A stretch of 64,000 nt of DNA from Raphanus sativus (GCF_000801105.2 NC_079516.1:20993043-21057042), one strand, 5' to 3'; numbered from the stretch's first letter, positions 23,954 to 35,745 are shown. Notes: generated by a model from the sequence alone, not told the origin. Program-made: numbers and translations.

Positions 23954-24225
23954 TATGTACCGTGGATGAAGTAGGTGAAGGGTGTAAAGTCTATGTTTTT
24001 TTTGGAAGTGAATAAGGTTGCATAAAAATTCTACTGGTGTGTTAGCCTTCTTGACAGACAGGTAATGAAAATTCTGGCATTCTCCATTCACACTCCCATT
24101 TAGTTTTTTCATGCTCTCTAAGGGACTTAACATTTACAGAGTCCAGTGGAGTGAGAAGACTCCCTTGGCGAAGAAGTCGTTAAATATTCCTCTGGTGTTA
24201 GCTTATGGACACTATTCTTACAAGC

Positions 24226-24480
24226 AAGGTCCAGTTCCAAGAAGTTGAGCTGGAAAGAACAGCCAGGCAGCTCAAATAGGTGTTTCCAATCGCTAGCCAA
24301 CAAACGACAAGATGTACAATTGCAAAAAGAAGTGATCCAATCACTTACTACTCAGGTAATTTCATAGCTAAAAATAGTAATATGGTTTATGCGATTACGA
24401 GTTATTTCTTATGACTGGATTATAAACATCAACGAAATTAAGCAGCTGGGAGACATGGCTGAAAGATTACCATTTGTTTC
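24226..24480 (+). pseudogene. PRAF (PH, RCC1 and FYVE) protein fragment
   Basis: Exon 24226-24355 reads VQFQEVELERTARQLK, a TAG stop, then VFPIASQQTTRCTIAK and, shifted, SLTTQ. Exon from 24446 gives LGDMAERLP. This matches the coiled-coil region after the FYVE finger of plant PRAF/RCC1-FYVE proteins (typical text QLQEVELERTTKQLKEA...SLTAQLKDMAERLP). Intron position is retained. One in-frame stop and a frameshift show it is dead. Confidence 0.65.
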
Positions 24481-24753
24481 CTGCCTTGGTCATGTAGACC
24501 CTTTTAATAACTTAAACGTCAAGTACTCGAGCAAAATTGTGCAAATTCCCGATGTTTTCTAATGGGACCGTTACACATGTATTTGGAAATGGCAAACCAT
24601 CGATTGAAGAATTTTACTGCCACTTAGTTTCTGGATCAATTATTACATCATGTGTTCTTCACTTATATGTTTTAATTTCTGAGAGCTTTGTAGACGGTAC
24701 CTTTTGGTTATACATAATAACTGTGTTGCGGAATCTACAAATCAAGAAAATAA

Positions 24754-24933
24754 ATGAGGGGAGCATCAGTGGTTGCTCAGTTTGCTGCGGGATCCACCTT
24801 AAGAAGGATCCATGCTGCAGAAAAAGATGATGACATGCCTCCAATTGAAGCTATACTTGCTCTATTAGTAGCTGAGCTTAAGCTTCCACGATCAGAGGCA
24901 TTTTACATTGCCTTTATAAGGTTGATTGATTGC
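24754..24933 (+). pseudogene. Captured coding fragment, family not recognised
   Basis: An open frame reads VVAQFAAGSTLRRIHAAEKD and EAILALLVAELKLPRSEAFY, protein-like and helix-rich, ending at a possible donor near 24918-24935. It is on the same strand as the TAF15- and PRAF-like fragments. The donor gene was not identified. Confidence 0.35.
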
Positions 24934-25024
24934 TCTATACCTTTGTATATGGTTTCTGAAAATTGATGCAGCCACTGATCAACTGCTTTGAAGTTGGGAA
25001 GTTCAATAAGATAACCTGCCGTAC

Positions 25025-25387
25025 TTGATATTGAGAGATCTGGCAGGTTATATAGTTCTCATCTTATTTTTTGTATGTACTCTTAAGTCTGAACACGCTA
25101 GAGATGAAAAAATTATAAGATTTTATGCTATGAGCAAAAGCCATCAAAAAGTTAAAAGTTGTTCTTCTGTACTTCCCAAAGCCATTGTTCACTTAAGAAC
25201 AACTAAATGTTTCTCTATCAAAAGTTACTTCTTTTCTTTTCCGCTGAAAGATTATATAGAACCATTGAAGTACAGAGCACAGATTGATTACATAATACAG
25301 ACACCAAGCCAGCGAGCTTTACCAAACCCCCAGAGACAAAAGCCAGCAGATAAGAAACAATCTCTGGAGTCAAAACAACATACATAG
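25025..25387 (+). other. Open frame of uncertain status
   Basis: A 120-codon frame. The phrase FPLKDYIEPLKYRAQID faintly recalls an NF-YB tail, but the match is too short to claim. It may be another captured fragment or chance. Confidence 0.2.
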
Positions 25388-25399
25388 TTAGTCTAAAAT

Positions 25400-27480
25400 G
25401 TAAACACGAACATTGGTAGAACTACGATGATTGAAACACTTTTCATTGGTAACAGTTACGGTGAAAAGAGTGGAAAATGGAGACTCAGACACACCATGGG
25501 AGTTTGTTTAAAGACTTAGACTTAGACCACTACTTCAAATTATATTCATTCAGCAGCAATCTACGTATGTAATTTAAAATTTGTGAATAATAAACTAAAT
25601 CTTCACCATATAAATCTTTTTTAAAACACCAGATTATAACTTTAAAAAAGTCATCAAAGCTACAAACCTACACAAAAGTGAAGACTAATCTCTTCGGGAT
25701 GAGGCTGGAATTCTCAATTTAGAGTCATTCTTGATTTATATGATTTAAATATAGAGTTTCGGGATAGTTTTTTTAAAAAATTGTTCTCTAAACCGGTTTG
25801 CTCTGTTATTTATTTTTTTAATTTATAATGTATTTGGAATGAACATGTTTGGAGAATAATATTATTTTAGTTCGGATCAAGTTTTATTCAATTTAATTTC
25901 TATTATAGAACTGTTCAATTTGGTATTAGAACTCAATAATTATAATGTTTAAACAAAGTTTAAATCGGCTTTAAATTTACAATTGTTTTATACCAAACCA
26001 ACATAAATAAGACAAAATGCATTTTAAACTATAGGTAGGTTTAATTAACTTTTACTAATCTTACTCATCATTCGATTTCTTTTAATAACAAACAACAAAT
26101 TGTGAGTTAAGTTATGTGAAAAAATTTAGACACAACCCAATGAATAAAAATACAAACAATTTAAATTTATTACTAATTTAATAGTTTAAAATTGATTAAA
26201 ATATATATAAACAAAACATATTCAAATATTATGTATTTTTTTAATTTAACTAAAACTTATACGTAGCTCAAAGGCCCTCTATACATCTAGATCAATATTT
26301 AAATGTACACTACATAATCTCATCATGTAGGAGATTTCCAATAGTTATTACTAATAAATAATAAAAAAAATATAGTTATATAGTTTAAAATAATATCATA
26401 TTTAAAATTTCGTACGGATAGCTAAATTGATTTGGGTGACCTTTACATGTTATTATACGTTTATCTAAATAAATTATTCTTTTATGTTTAAAATATTCTA
26501 TATATATATCATATTTTATTTATTTTATTATGTCATCGAAGTATATATTATAATGGTTTATAACAATTCATATTTTTTATTATATAGTGAAATTTATTTT
26601 TACGAAAATTTGTTACAAAGTAAAATTTTGGGAAAGTATGTGATTATAAAACAGATTTATTACTATACATGTTAAAAGTTTTTTGTAATATTTTTTATTC
26701 TTGAGACTTACCAATTACGAGATCCTAAATATATGGAATTTGAATTGTGAGATTAGTTAAATTTAAGATTTATATGAATTTGTTGTGAATTGAGTTTAGA
26801 TAGTTATGTACTAAATTAAGAAAAGACAATTGATGCTTAAGGTAAGGATCATTTATTACGTCAGTGGCATTGAGATGTAAATAAATTGAAATTCTAAGGG
26901 GTAGTTTATAAGTGTATTTCTATTTTAATAATATAGATATTTTACACATAACTTTTGTACATTTCTTCATAAGAAGTACCCGAACAATAATTTTAGAAAT
27001 TTTCAAAGCATATAAGATTAAAAATAAATTATCTTGATAACAATCACTAATCCAACATATATAAATGTTAATGGAAAATAAATTTATTTATAATTTTTGA
27101 TAATTGACTTCTTAAAATGTACAAAAAATTATTATTTACCTCAATATCGGTTCTTACTTTATATGAGTCACATTGATCCGTTCAAAAGCTAATAAAGACA
27201 TTATTTTTTGGTCAAAAAGCTAATAAATATATTTATTATATAGAAAACTAATGTCTTATTCTCTCCTTTTTTTGGGACAACAACTAATGTCATATTCAAA
27301 AAGCAACAATATGTACCTTAGAAAAAAACTCAACCTATATACATTAGTTTTACTGTTTTACACATTTTCTGATTGATGAATTCTAAATCCCTTAAATTGT
27401 TTTAAAAATACACAAGATTTATAAATAATATAGAAGAGCTATTTTTGGTCTATTAATTTAACAAAAATAATATGTAAAAG
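25400..27480. other. AT-rich sequence inside or beside the candidate Helitron
   Basis: No gene is seen. ATTTTAATAATATAGAT near 26922-26938 is the complement of a Helitron 5' end (TCTATATTATTAAAAT), meaning a minus-strand Helitron begins at about 26937 and runs leftward. Its 3' end was not found. Confidence 0.4.
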
Positions 27481-27680
27481 CATTTTTCGCGCGTAGCGCG
27501 GACAAAAAATCTAGTATTCTTTAAAGACATAATTAAAATAATCATTAACCCTTACTTTTGTTATAAGAAAGAAGCAGAGAAATGCATACGATTATTTCTG
27601 CTTTATTAAAAAAAAATTGAATGAAACAAAATTACCCCAAAAATGGCTCTCGGGAAAGCTAAGCGGTATAGCAAGAATAT

Positions 27681-27895
27681 TTTTTTTTTTGACAAAAAAA
27701 AAGGGTTAAACCCGGGTCAATGATGACACAAGCTTAACCCCCGGGTGGAGGTACAGCCCACGGATAGACCCTCTCCTGGGCATTCAAATGAGTCGAAAGC
27801 AATGGACCCATATCCGTGTGGCCAGTGGGAATCGAACCCGGGACCGTATTGAGGCCGAAGCTCTCTCAAGTACCACTAGGCTAACCCCACTGGTT
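27681..27895 (-). mobile_element. tRNA-derived SINE, minus strand
   Basis: Flanked by the 14-bp duplication TATAGCAAGAATAT (27667-27680 and 27896-27909). On the minus strand it opens with CCAGTGGGGTTAGCCTAGTGG (A box) and has GGGTTCGATTCCC (B box) about 45 bp later, ending in a T/A-rich tail. Confidence 0.9.
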
Positions 27896-28332
27896 TATAG
27901 CAAGAATATTGACGTGTACCTACTTTTATTTGGTGTTTAAAATCTTTGAACTTGGAGTGCTTGTTTTAATTAACTGCTTAATTAATTATTGATTACAAAT
28001 ATGATCAATGTATCTGCCTTCGTCAAATGAGTTGGCTTTGTTATTTTTGATTCGTCCTTTCGTTGTACGTATGACGTACTTTGCAGTATCATATTCTTAA
28101 ACCTATAAACCAGGTGTCTTCCACGTTGTTTTGTATTTAATTATGTTTTCGTTCTAAAGTCAAAACATGAATCACATCACAAAAGATATCAATATGTAGC
28201 GTCCTATATAAACTAATCCGTTGACAAAAGAATATCTTTATCTTTTCAGTTGTAATTATTTTGGTGAGCTCGACACAAAAAGTATGATAATATAATTATC
28301 TTTATATATATATATGTATATAAGTTCGATTT

Positions 28333-29197
28333 AAAAAAAAATAGTCTTTTCCGTGGGTTATAGCAAAGGGTTTCTCTCTCTAAAATTTCTCCCCGACCTC
28401 TCTCATCAAAACCAGTTCACCGTGAATCAAGATTCCGGCCGACGGGTGGGCTTCTTCAGCCACCGTCGGTCCGGCTTACGTTTTAAAATCTTTTCGCTTT
28501 CGGTTTCTGTTTTGTTAATTATCGGCTTGGAGGTTTTTACCCGTTTTGACTCCGGCGGCGTTCTTATCCGATGAAGCTGTCCGGCTTTGACTCTGGCGTC
28601 GTCGCTTCTCTTCTGGTGATGACGATCGGCGATAGGTGTTGCTCTATGGAGGCTGTCTGTCTCGATTCCTATCGAGTGATGCTCTCCGATGGAAGGGGTG
28701 GTAACGATGAAGACGGATGCGTTGCAGACGCATGCCGGGGAAGGGGATCAATGAAGCGTCGTTTTCTCTTGCGGCGTTTTTTCATTCCGTGTTCAAGCAC
28801 CGATGCGACCCTATACCTCCAATACAGTTGTTGGAGGTGGGTTTCGTCGGCAAAAATGGCGGAGATGTTAGTTCTCCGATTTGGAGGTGGTTCGATACAG
28901 GGGTCGGCGGCCGGAAGCTTTCTTCGGCGTTTGAATCCCGATCTGTTGAGAAGAGGATGCGTGTCTCGAGCGGTGGGTGGAGTGAACACGTGGGTGATCA
29001 CGTAAAGCCTTCCAACGCGTGGCTGAGTCACCGTTTCAGTTCTCGTTTTTGGGCTAGGCCCAAGTTGTTTAGTTGCCCTTCTTGTCGGGTATTCGCTTGT
29101 TGTAATCGGGCCGGTTTGGCTCTTGTGTTTTTTAGTTTGGGCTGGACTCATTCTTTTGGGTCTTGATCTTTAATAATATTATAATAGGAGGAAAAAA
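28333..29197 (+). mobile_element. Non-LTR retroposon, about 0.87 kb, non-autonomous
   Basis: Bounded by the 19-bp duplication ATGTATATAAGTTCGATTT (28314-28332 and 29198-29216) with a 3' A-rich end (GGAGGAAAAAA). The body is GC-richer than its surroundings and full of open frames on both strands (144, 149 and 160 codons), but none resembles a known protein and they overlap each other. The 3' part (GGGCTAGGCCCAAG...TAATAATATTATAAT) resembles the minus-strand insertion at 35407-35731. No RT is encoded, so it is a parasite of a LINE. Confidence 0.75.
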
Positions 29198-29253
29198 ATG
29201 TATATAAGTTCGATTTTTCTTTTTGGAATTTTCCAACTTTCTAGGATTTTGGG

Positions 29254-29492
29254 TAGTGGCGGAGGCAGAATTCTATTTCACAAGGGTCAATATAAATATA
29301 TTCAGATGACTAAACTTAAAAAGTTTATGGAACAGATGCAGAAAGAAACTCTAAACTTGGATCATCAGGGTCACTTTTGTTTATGTAATGCTAGATTATC
29401 TATAAATTGCAATTACATAAGCATAAAACAAAAATTTCCAAAAATTACATGGATCAATTAACCCTCCTCAATGTAAGCTGGTTCCGCCACTG
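29254..29492. mobile_element. hAT-type MITE
   Basis: Terminal inverted repeats TAGTGGCGGAGGCAG and CAGTGGCGGAACCAG (minus strand), with 8-bp flanks ATTTTGGG / ATTTTGGA. The CAGTGGCGGA terminus is typical of hAT elements. The 87-codon ORF across it is incidental. Confidence 0.75.
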
Positions 29493-29582
29493 ATTTTGGA
29501 TATACAATGATCAAACAAAAATTTAAATTTAAACATTGAATGGCTATCAAAGGCTTTAGTTTTAAGGTTTAGAGATCTTATA

Positions 29583-30069
29583 CAGTAAAATCTCTATAAA
29601 CTAATAATATTGAAACTTTAGGAATTTATTAATTTATTTTAAAGGAAATTTGTTTTATGATTTATATTTCTTAGAAATATTTTAGTGTAGAAATCTAAAA
29701 AGAATACTTCATTTAGAATATTATATATTGCTTAAATTTTATAAAAGATAAAGTTAACTATTTTGATTAGATTATTGATGTATTTTATGTATGATGATTA
29801 CATATCATAAAATACAAATTCACTTTTATATGTAGTTCCATAAAATAATAAATAAATCAGAGATGAAATTTATTTGAAGAAATAATAACAGTAAAAAGTT
29901 TTGTGTATGTTTCTATAAAATTAAATATATGTTAATTATTAATTTATGATTTATTGGAGTTATTATTGTTCTATTATCTTATCGAATTATGTTATATTTT
30001 ATACTGATCTAAATTAAACTAATTTATTTAATTAATTTATCAAATATTAATTTATAGAGTTTCTACTGT
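29583..30069. mobile_element. Emigrant-like MITE
   Basis: The left end CAGTAAAATCTCTATAAACT and right end, complemented, CAGTAGAAACTCTATAAATT are flanked by TA on both sides. These termini match the Arabidopsis Emigrant family (pogo/mariner type, TA target). The interior is AT-rich and non-coding. Confidence 0.75.
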
Positions 30070-31920
30070 ATGTTGTAAATCTATTTTATGTCTCGCATAT
30101 AAATATCTGATCGTTTTCATATCCAATAGAATGCAATTGGATTGGACAAAATAAAATAGAGTGGTGGCGGAAAACACCATTTATTTAAGAAGATAAAAGA
30201 GTTAGAAGTTCATTTAAACTAAAATAGTTCAATCTATCAATGATAAAATACATGTGGTTTTAGAATGAGTCAGCCAATCACATGCTATGGCTAAGCTGGA
30301 TATCTACTTATAAAACGATTGGCTGCGTCAGCACTTACAATTCATATACTCTCTCTTTTGGGTAATCGACAATATACTTAAATTGACTACGGAAGAATAA
30401 TATCAAAACTGAAGTAACATCGATTAGATTAAGACAAATGTGTCGAGTATATAGAAATAATAAGTTTGATAAAAAAAAATAATAATAAGTTAGATAGTGA
30501 TGACCATGAAAATTATTTTATATGACATCTTCAAATCTTAATTAGTTTAAACATGGACTTCACATTTATTTTCTAATAAAGCTCATTATAACTAATATCT
30601 TCGAATCGTAATTTTAAACATGAACTTCATCTTTTCTTTACTATTTAAATTTTTTTTTTACTTTTTTAATCCTTTCATGTATCTAAAACATGGACCTCAC
30701 ACACAAAGGAATTTCCACGATATGGTGATTTAAGTACTTGTTCAAGCCTAGTTTTTTTTTTTTGTAAAATTAAAGTGTAGTTCTTTTTTTTGAAAAAGTC
30801 CAATTGAAATGAAATGTTTAGCATAAATCAATGCAATATAGTAGTAATCAACTAATTGGAGATCAAATCAAATCCTGGATTTTCAAATTGAGAATTTAAG
30901 CGCAGGAATGAATCTTTAGGTTCATCTAGAAAAAAAAAAAAATTTCAAAAAAGAAAAAAAAAAATTTGCGTAGGTTAGTCAGAAACTATTACGTGAAACA
31001 TAACTTTTGAAACAGGAAAATGTTATTTTAAACATAATTTGGAGAAAGAAATATTTTAGAATCTATATATATACATATACGATTGATGAACTGTAATTTT
31101 AATTGTTCTCTTTTGTTTAGATTATTTAAGAGAGAAACTGAGTTATGAGAAATTTTTTCTCTTTGTGGATTATATAATATTTTTATCAAAAAAAAAGCTA
31201 TATTTTTATCAAAATATAGAAAACACATTATGGTTTTTTTATTGTGAAACAGAAAACACATTACATTATTCTTTGATAAAACATTGAAGAAAATTTATTC
31301 TATGTCGTATCTGTTTTATGGAATTTACAACAAATATGAAAACATTATATTAAAATACTATTATTAAATATTAAAATGACAAATAATAATTCCTTTACAG
31401 TGAAAGCAAAAGTTTCTATTGTCCTGAGTATCATGACTCTATGGTAAGGACATGGCCTTTCTTGCACCCAAGTTACGAATTCGAATTCTGCTGAAAAAAT
31501 TAATTCATGATATTTCTGGACATCACAAGAATATGAATCCATGTTTTAAAAACTATTTACATACTCTAAAAAAATTCTATATGTGGATTATATCTCTTTG
31601 AGAATTAGTCTGGATTTTTTCATGAACTGAAATACCTCCCAATTAATCAAAACAAAAACAAAAGTTTCCATTGCTATTTCTAAAATGAGATTAAACTATA
31701 AAACATGTTTCCACGCTTTCTAAGAGATTCAAATTCTAAAACTTCTCCGAAACAGGAAACAAACCTTCATCAAGTCTCCATGCAGCTTAGGTTTAAGTTC
31801 AACTAAACATTTGTATATCAAAGTATTAAGGTTAATCCCAAGTAGGGTTCAGTGATGGGAGTCGGATTTATTATTTATCCAAATAGAAGTATTATGGTTA
31901 AGCCATTTATATTGATTCCA
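30070..31920. other. AT-rich intergenic sequence
   Basis: No gene is seen. 31410-31500 (CTCTATGGTAAGGACATGG then TACGAATTCGAATTCTG) resembles the A/B-box region of a degraded tRNA-derived SINE. Near-duplicate phrases around AACATGGACTTCACATTTAT and AACATGAACTTCATC occur at 30551-30635. Confidence 0.45.
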
Positions 31921-31936
31921 AGTATTAATCTAAAAT

Positions 31937-32108
31937 AACCAGCGGGATTGATCTGGTGGTGTTGAGGGAACTTTGGCCCCAATACGCACCCGGGTTCGAA
32001 CCGCTGACCAGGCAATTGGGGTATCTAATTTCCCATAGTACCAAATGGTCCACCTCGTACCGAGGGGTTGGCCCCTGGGGGTGGAAGTCCCTCTAGGTTA
32101 AAAAAAAA
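31937..32108 (+). mobile_element. tRNA-derived SINE, plus strand
   Basis: Flanked by the 16-bp duplication AGTATTAATCTAAAAT (31921-31936 and 32109-32124). It has an A-box-like GATCTGGTGGT, a B box GGGTTCGAACC and a short A tail. Sequence differs from the other two SINEs here. Confidence 0.9.
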
Positions 32109-32124
32109 AGTATTAATCTAAAAT

Positions 32125-32717
32125 TATTCATATTCTACTATAAGTTGAAAACCACTGAGTTATAATCCGTTCTCATGAGTGTATTATTATTATTTTTGTT
32201 AGTTGTTTTGTGGAAATATTAATTATTAATTTTTATTTATCAAAAAATTAATTATTTAAATATCAATTATTTAAGTTATACGTGAACACCAATAGTGTGC
32301 ATGCATGACGACTAAAAATAAATAGAAATGGCGCTCTTATATATAGCAAAAACGTAGGCTATTTACATTTTTTATTCTTTATCTTATCTCAAGTATGCGT
32401 CCTAATGCAATTTGTAATTTGTAAATTAAATAAAAACTCGACAACTACCAGACATAGCCTAAAAATAGCATACGAATGTTACTACGCGATATATTTAAAT
32501 AATATACTGCTTTCCTGAAATATATAATTTGGTGCGACAACTGGCATCTTACCAGCCACGATTACGGAGGAAGTCCCTGGTTTCGATAAAAACCGCTTAT
32601 ACAAAGCCCACTGTTCTGTTTTCTTTATTCATTATATTTCCCCTCATCGATTCTCTACGTTTGATGCAAAAAAGTAATCCTTTACGTTTACTTCAATTTA
32701 ATAGACTTATTAAATAG
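32125..32717. other. AT-rich intergenic sequence
   Basis: No gene or repeat is recognised. Confidence 0.5.
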
Positions 32718-32718
32718 G

Positions 32719-33464
32719 AGAAATACTTAGGTTCACCTCTAGAGTGAACTTTTAGGTTCACCTCTAGAGTGAACATTTAGGTTCACTCAACCAATAGGCT
32801 TTCGTTATTTTATATTTAATATCTTTTAAAAAAGGAAACAAAATATTGTAAAGTTTTATTATGTTTTTAAAATAAAAAATAAATATAAAATAATAGTAGT
32901 TGCAAAAAAAGATTTTATATTTAAAATACCGTCAGCAAAACACTAAACCCTAAACTCTAAACCCTAAATCATAAACCTTAAATCCATGATAAACCCTTGG
33001 ATAAATCCTAAATCTTTGGATTTTTTTTAAAAAAATATTTTTAACACAATCAGCAAACACTAAACCCTAAACCCTAAATACTAAACCCTAAACCCTTGGA
33101 TAAATCATAAACCCTTGGATAAATCCTAAACCGTAGGATTTAGAATTTATCCAACATTTGGACTTACCGAGGGTTTAGGGTTTACCCAAGGGTTTAGGAT
33201 TTACCCAAGAGTTTAGGATTTATCCAAGGGTTTAGGGTTTAGGGTTTAGGTTTTAGTATTTGGCTGACGGTATTAAAAATATATTTTTCTAAAACGTATT
33301 TTTGTTTGCAATTAATATTAATTTTTATTTTTTAGTTTAAAAATATTAATATAATTTGACAATATTTTGTTTTCTTTTTTAAAAGATACTGAATTTAAAA
33401 TAACGAAATTATATTGGTTAGGTGAACTTAAATGTTCATTCTAGGGGTGAACCCAAGAATTTCT
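32719..33464. mobile_element. Fold-back element with telomere-like core (copy A)
   Basis: About 746 bp in two inverted arms. The outer parts GAGAAATACTTAGGTTCACC and, complemented, GAGAAATTCTTGGGTTCACC are followed by matching inner arm sequence (CCAATAGG..., TTTAAAAAAGGAAACAAAATATT). The centre (32941-33250) is degenerate AAACCCT units turning into AGGGTTT units. The flanks (ATTAAATAG / TTAAAATAG) are a decayed 9-bp duplication. Confidence 0.75.
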
Positions 33465-33572
33465 CTTAAAATAGTAAATCAATTGATGTGGTTATTTCTG
33501 TTTGTTTCTTTGTCTTCTTTTTTTTTATAACGTTTGTTTCTTTGTCGTCTGGCTATCTCTCTTATATATTAA

Positions 33573-34582
33573 CTAGATCTTGATCCGTGCGACCGTACGG
33601 ATATTGATTTTTAGTTTTTATTTATTTATATTAAATAGTATATTTGTAATATTTGATCGTTTTATATTGACTAAAGTAGGGGTAGATATTTGGGTATCCA
33701 TTCGAATTCGGTTAAAATTTATTCGGATTTGAGTTTTTTTTAGTTTAAAGATTCTAACTCTATTCGAGTATTTATAACCTTTGGTTCCGGTTTGATTCAG
33801 ATCTTTGCGGATTTGATAACCCGTTTAAAATATTTTAAAATTTTCAAAATTTATATATCTTTAAATTTCTCTAAATCTAAAGCCAAAGTACCTAAGTTAA
33901 AAATTAAAAAATAGGTTTAACTTGAATATTTGGATGAAGAATAAATATATATTTTAAGTATTTTTGATGTTTTGATTATTGTCTATCTACTTTAAATGTT
34001 AACTTTTGATTATTTTTTATATTTCAAATATTTTAAACAACTTAAAATAGCTTATATCTTAGAGATTAATTTGAAAAATAGCTAACATATTGAAGTATAT
34101 AAATATGATTTAAATATATTCGAATATCCAAAATATTTCGTTCGGATAAAGTTTGGTTATGGTTCTCTAGATACCAAGTTTGGATATTATCTAGTTTCGG
34201 TTCAAATTTGCTAATACTTTTTTCGTTCAGATTTTTTAAATGAAAAATTGATATTATAATTTCCAGAATTGTTTGTCTAATAAAAACATATTTTTTTTTT
34301 GAATTTGACATTGATTTAATGGAGAAGTTAATGAAGTGTATTAAATTCAAATTTAATTTTGGAAATCACATTAATCTAAGTGGAAAAGACAAAACAATAA
34401 AATAGGAAGTATCATTCAATTGTGTATTTAATTTAAATATAATTTTGAAAAACACATTAATCTAAGTGGAAAAAACATCATTAAAATAGGAAGTATTATT
34501 TAATGTCAGTGGCATACCATTGTAATTAAAAGTGAAAACTAAGAGGTATTTTATATGGGTACTTCTCTTTTAATAATATAGA
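33573..34582 (-). mobile_element. Non-autonomous Helitron, minus strand, 1.0 kb
   Basis: On the minus strand it begins TCTATATTATTAAAAGAGAAG at 34582 after an A and ends ...CGTACGGTCGCACGGATCAA then GATCTAG at 33573 before a T. CCGTACGGTCGCACGG provides the 3' hairpin. Both ends match the common Brassicaceae Helitron family. No coding capacity. Confidence 0.8.
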
Positions 34583-34652
34583 TTAATAACATATTTGTTG
34601 ATTGTTGTGTATTGATATTACTCGTTTAAGGATTTTGTATTGTATATTTTAA

Positions 34653-35324
34653 GAGAAATACTTGGGTTCACTCTAGAGTGAACCTTTTAGGTTCACGCAA
34701 CCAATAGGATTACGTTATTTCATATTCAGTATCTTTTAAAAAAGGAAATAAAATATTGTCAAGTTTTATTATGTTTTAAAAATAAAAATAAATAGAAAAT
34801 AATAGTAGTCGCATAAAAAAGATTTTATATTTAAAATACCGTCAACAAAACACTAAACCCTAAACTATAAACCGTAAATCATAAACCTTAAATCCATAGT
34901 AAACTCTTGGATAAATCCTAAATCTTTGGATTTAAAAAAAATATTTTTAACACAATCAGCAAAACACTAAACTCTAAACCCTAAATACTAAACCCTAAAC
35001 CCTTGGGTAAATCATAAACCCTTGGATAAATCCTAAGCCGTAGAATTTAGAATTTATCCAAGCATTTTGGATTTACCAAGGGTTTAGGATTTACCCAGGG
35101 GTTTAGGGTTTAGTGTTCGGCTGACGGTATGAAAAATATATTTTTCTAAAACGTATTTTTGTTTGCAATCAATATTAATTTTTATATTTTTTAGTTTAAA
35201 AATATTAATATAATTTGACAATATTTTGTTTTCTTTTTTAAAAGATACTGAATATGAAATAGCGAAATCCTATTGGTTGGTTGAACCTAAAGGTTCATTG
35301 TAGGAGTGAACCCAAGAATTTCTC
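34653..35324. mobile_element. Fold-back element with telomere-like core (copy B)
   Basis: Same family as 32719-33464. Flanked by the perfect 9-bp duplication ATATTTTAA (34644-34652 and 35325-35333). The 9-bp duplication points to a Mutator-type (MULE) MITE. Its telomere-like core is about 34851-35115. Confidence 0.85.
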
Positions 35325-35406
35325 ATATTTTAACCTTTTGCAAGATTTTTTTTTTGTTGGTTAGGTCTAACGCCACTATATCCGCTTATTTGACCTTTTG
35401 CTTATT

Positions 35407-35731
35407 ATTTTTTTTTTCCGTCTATCGTATTATTATATTACAGGGCTAGGCCCAAACGAGACCAAAACCAAAAACCGATACAACTATGGCCAAACAGGTC
35501 CAACATCGAAATTAAAAACGAAAAACAACAAAACCCAACAGAGCCCGAAAGGGAGCACCGCCCCAACAGACAACGCGTCTAAACACGTGTTACAAACCTC
35601 AACACCGAGACACACGTGTCGTCATTCTAAACCAACCATGCCCGACGCCGGAAAAGTGAATCGGCGTATCGCTGGGAGTCGCCAAGTACCCACCACCACC
35701 GTTTACGGCTAAGCACCTTTCACAGAGAGCA
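35407..35731 (-). mobile_element. Short retroposon insertion, minus strand
   Basis: Flanked by ACCTTTTGCTTATT (35393-35406) and ACCTTTTGTTTATT (35732-35745). On the minus strand it ends TAATATAATAATACGATAGA then GACGGAAAAAAAAAA, a 3' A tail. Related by eye to the 3' part of 28333-29197, so probably a 5'-truncated copy. The 104-codon plus-strand frame is antisense to it. Confidence 0.6.
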
Positions 35732-35745
35732 ACCTTTTGTTTATT

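Larger units (their letters stand above)
22294..27514 (+). mobile_element. Candidate gene-capturing Helitron
   Basis: The 3' end is convincing: a hairpin CGCGC-GTA-GCGCG at 27488-27500, then GACAAAAAATCTAG ending at 27514 before a T, the Brassicaceae Helitron signature. The proposed 5' end TCAATACAATACTAAAAGGAG at 22294 follows an A and is followed by CCACGTCGAC- and CCACGTCAG-containing sequence typical of Helitron 5' regions. In between are broken, plus-strand fragments of at least two host genes. No Rep/helicase is seen, so it would be non-autonomous. The 5' boundary is the weaker end; a minus-strand Helitron 5' end at 26937 shows that several elements overlap here. Confidence 0.45.

Noticed and set aside
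25240..25300. NF-YB C-terminal fragment (DYIEPLK)
   Set aside because: Only seven residues agree with memory of the family; too short to support.
28669..29151. 160-codon minus-strand ORF
   Set aside because: It lies within a retroposon bounded by a 19-bp duplication, overlaps equally long plus-strand frames, and is Arg/Thr/Pro-rich as expected from GC-rich antisense.
32941..33250. Interstitial telomere or chromosome-end fusion
   Set aside because: The AAACCCT units are degenerate, change orientation at the centre, and occur in three copies inside the same transposable element with 9-bp duplications.
35398..35712. 104-codon plus-strand ORF
   Set aside because: Antisense to a short minus-strand retroposon with its A tail at 35407; no domain.
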